From contig JADBKA010000125.1 in assembly GCA_014896635.1 (NCBI GenBank), positions 1-12,997 of the forward strand: a DNA stretch of 12,997 nt, in the 5' to 3' direction. The notes under the pieces were generated by a model. The model was not told the origin of the DNA. It did no database searches and saw nothing but the letters and a program-made list of their open reading frames with translations. Shown here piece after piece: positions 12,899 to 12,997 of the stretch. A program made the translations under genes and the position numbers. Within the stretch, counting starts at the first letter, position 1; each line of letters starts with the position of its first letter. Origin of the DNA: Ktedonobacteraceae bacterium (lineage in GTDB: Bacteria; Chloroflexota; Ktedonobacteria; Ktedonobacterales; Ktedonobacteraceae).

Positions 12899-12997
12899 AT
12901 GAGTACATCTCATCATCAGGTCGTTATTGTAGGTGGCGGTACTGCAGGTATTACTGTTGCAGCGCGTCTGCTCAGATCGCTCAGGCAGGCGGATGTT
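12899..12997 (+). CDS. FAD-dependent oxidoreductase, probable sulfide:quinone oxidoreductase (partial, N-terminus only)
   Basis: Only 33 residues are in the window. They read MSTSHHQVVIVGGGTAGITV and continue AARLLRSLRQADV: a beta-strand, the FAD-binding GGGTAG (12-17) and helix of a two-dinucleotide-binding-domain flavoprotein. GGGTAGITVAARL is the opening I know from bacterial sulfide:quinone oxidoreductases, which oxidise H2S to persulfide or polysulfide at the membrane and pass electrons to quinone. A strong AGGAGG stands 5 bases before the ATG, and the upstream MBL-rhodanese gene fits as the next step for the persulfide product. Other flavoproteins of this superfamily (NADH dehydrogenase-like) cannot be excluded from so short a piece. 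Confidence 0.75.
   Translation, partial: MSTSHHQVVIVGGGTAGITVAARLLRSLRQADV

Overview
The window (about 13 kb, moderate GC) reads as a chromosomal stretch of a free-living, probably Gram-positive-type or monoderm heterotroph. Two secreted beta-propeller proteins carry lipoprotein signals, there are several small zinc-ribbon proteins, and TTG starts are common. The mix (ThyX, Vgb-like lipoproteins, a MBL-rhodanese/SQR pair, an SDR of the mannonate oxidoreductase type) fits Chloroflexota of the Ktedonobacteria kind. That assignment is an inference from style and gene content; no marker here proves it.

Left part (1-2358, all on the minus strand): the N-terminal 231 residues of the flavin-dependent thymidylate synthase ThyX, cut by the window edge; an 81-residue excisionase/MerR-like HTH protein 83 bases upstream; then the molybdenum-cofactor enzyme MoaA. 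The 340-base gap between the HTH gene and moaA holds a tight row of four perfect dyads just upstream of the HTH gene, and hairpins near the moaA end.

Middle part (2602-6703): a Vgb-like seven-bladed propeller lipoprotein (minus) is divergent from an SDR oxidoreductase (plus). Their shared 385-base control region has good promoters in both directions and GTGTAG repeats. The SDR gene ends in the terminal inverted repeat of a ~112-bp palindromic element, followed by an intrinsic terminator. A TIM-barrel sugar isomerase/epimerase-like gene and a triple zinc-ribbon protein come in from the other side.

Right-middle part (6891-11047, minus): an ATP-grasp-like ligase with a near-consensus promoter, an Asp-box propeller lipoprotein with an extra C-terminal membrane anchor, a small zinc-ribbon membrane protein in the same apparent operon, and a GntR/HutC-type regulator.

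Right end (11274-12997, plus): divergent from the regulator is a metallo-beta-lactamase/rhodanese fusion of the persulfide dioxygenase (ETHE1/CstB) type, then the start of a sulfide:quinone oxidoreductase-like flavoprotein. Together they suggest a sulfide/persulfide oxidation module that the GntR-type regulator may control. The fusion lacks the usual aspartate iron ligand. The points most worth a second look are this altered metal site, the palindromic element at the SDR stop codon, and the three clusters of operator-like repeats.
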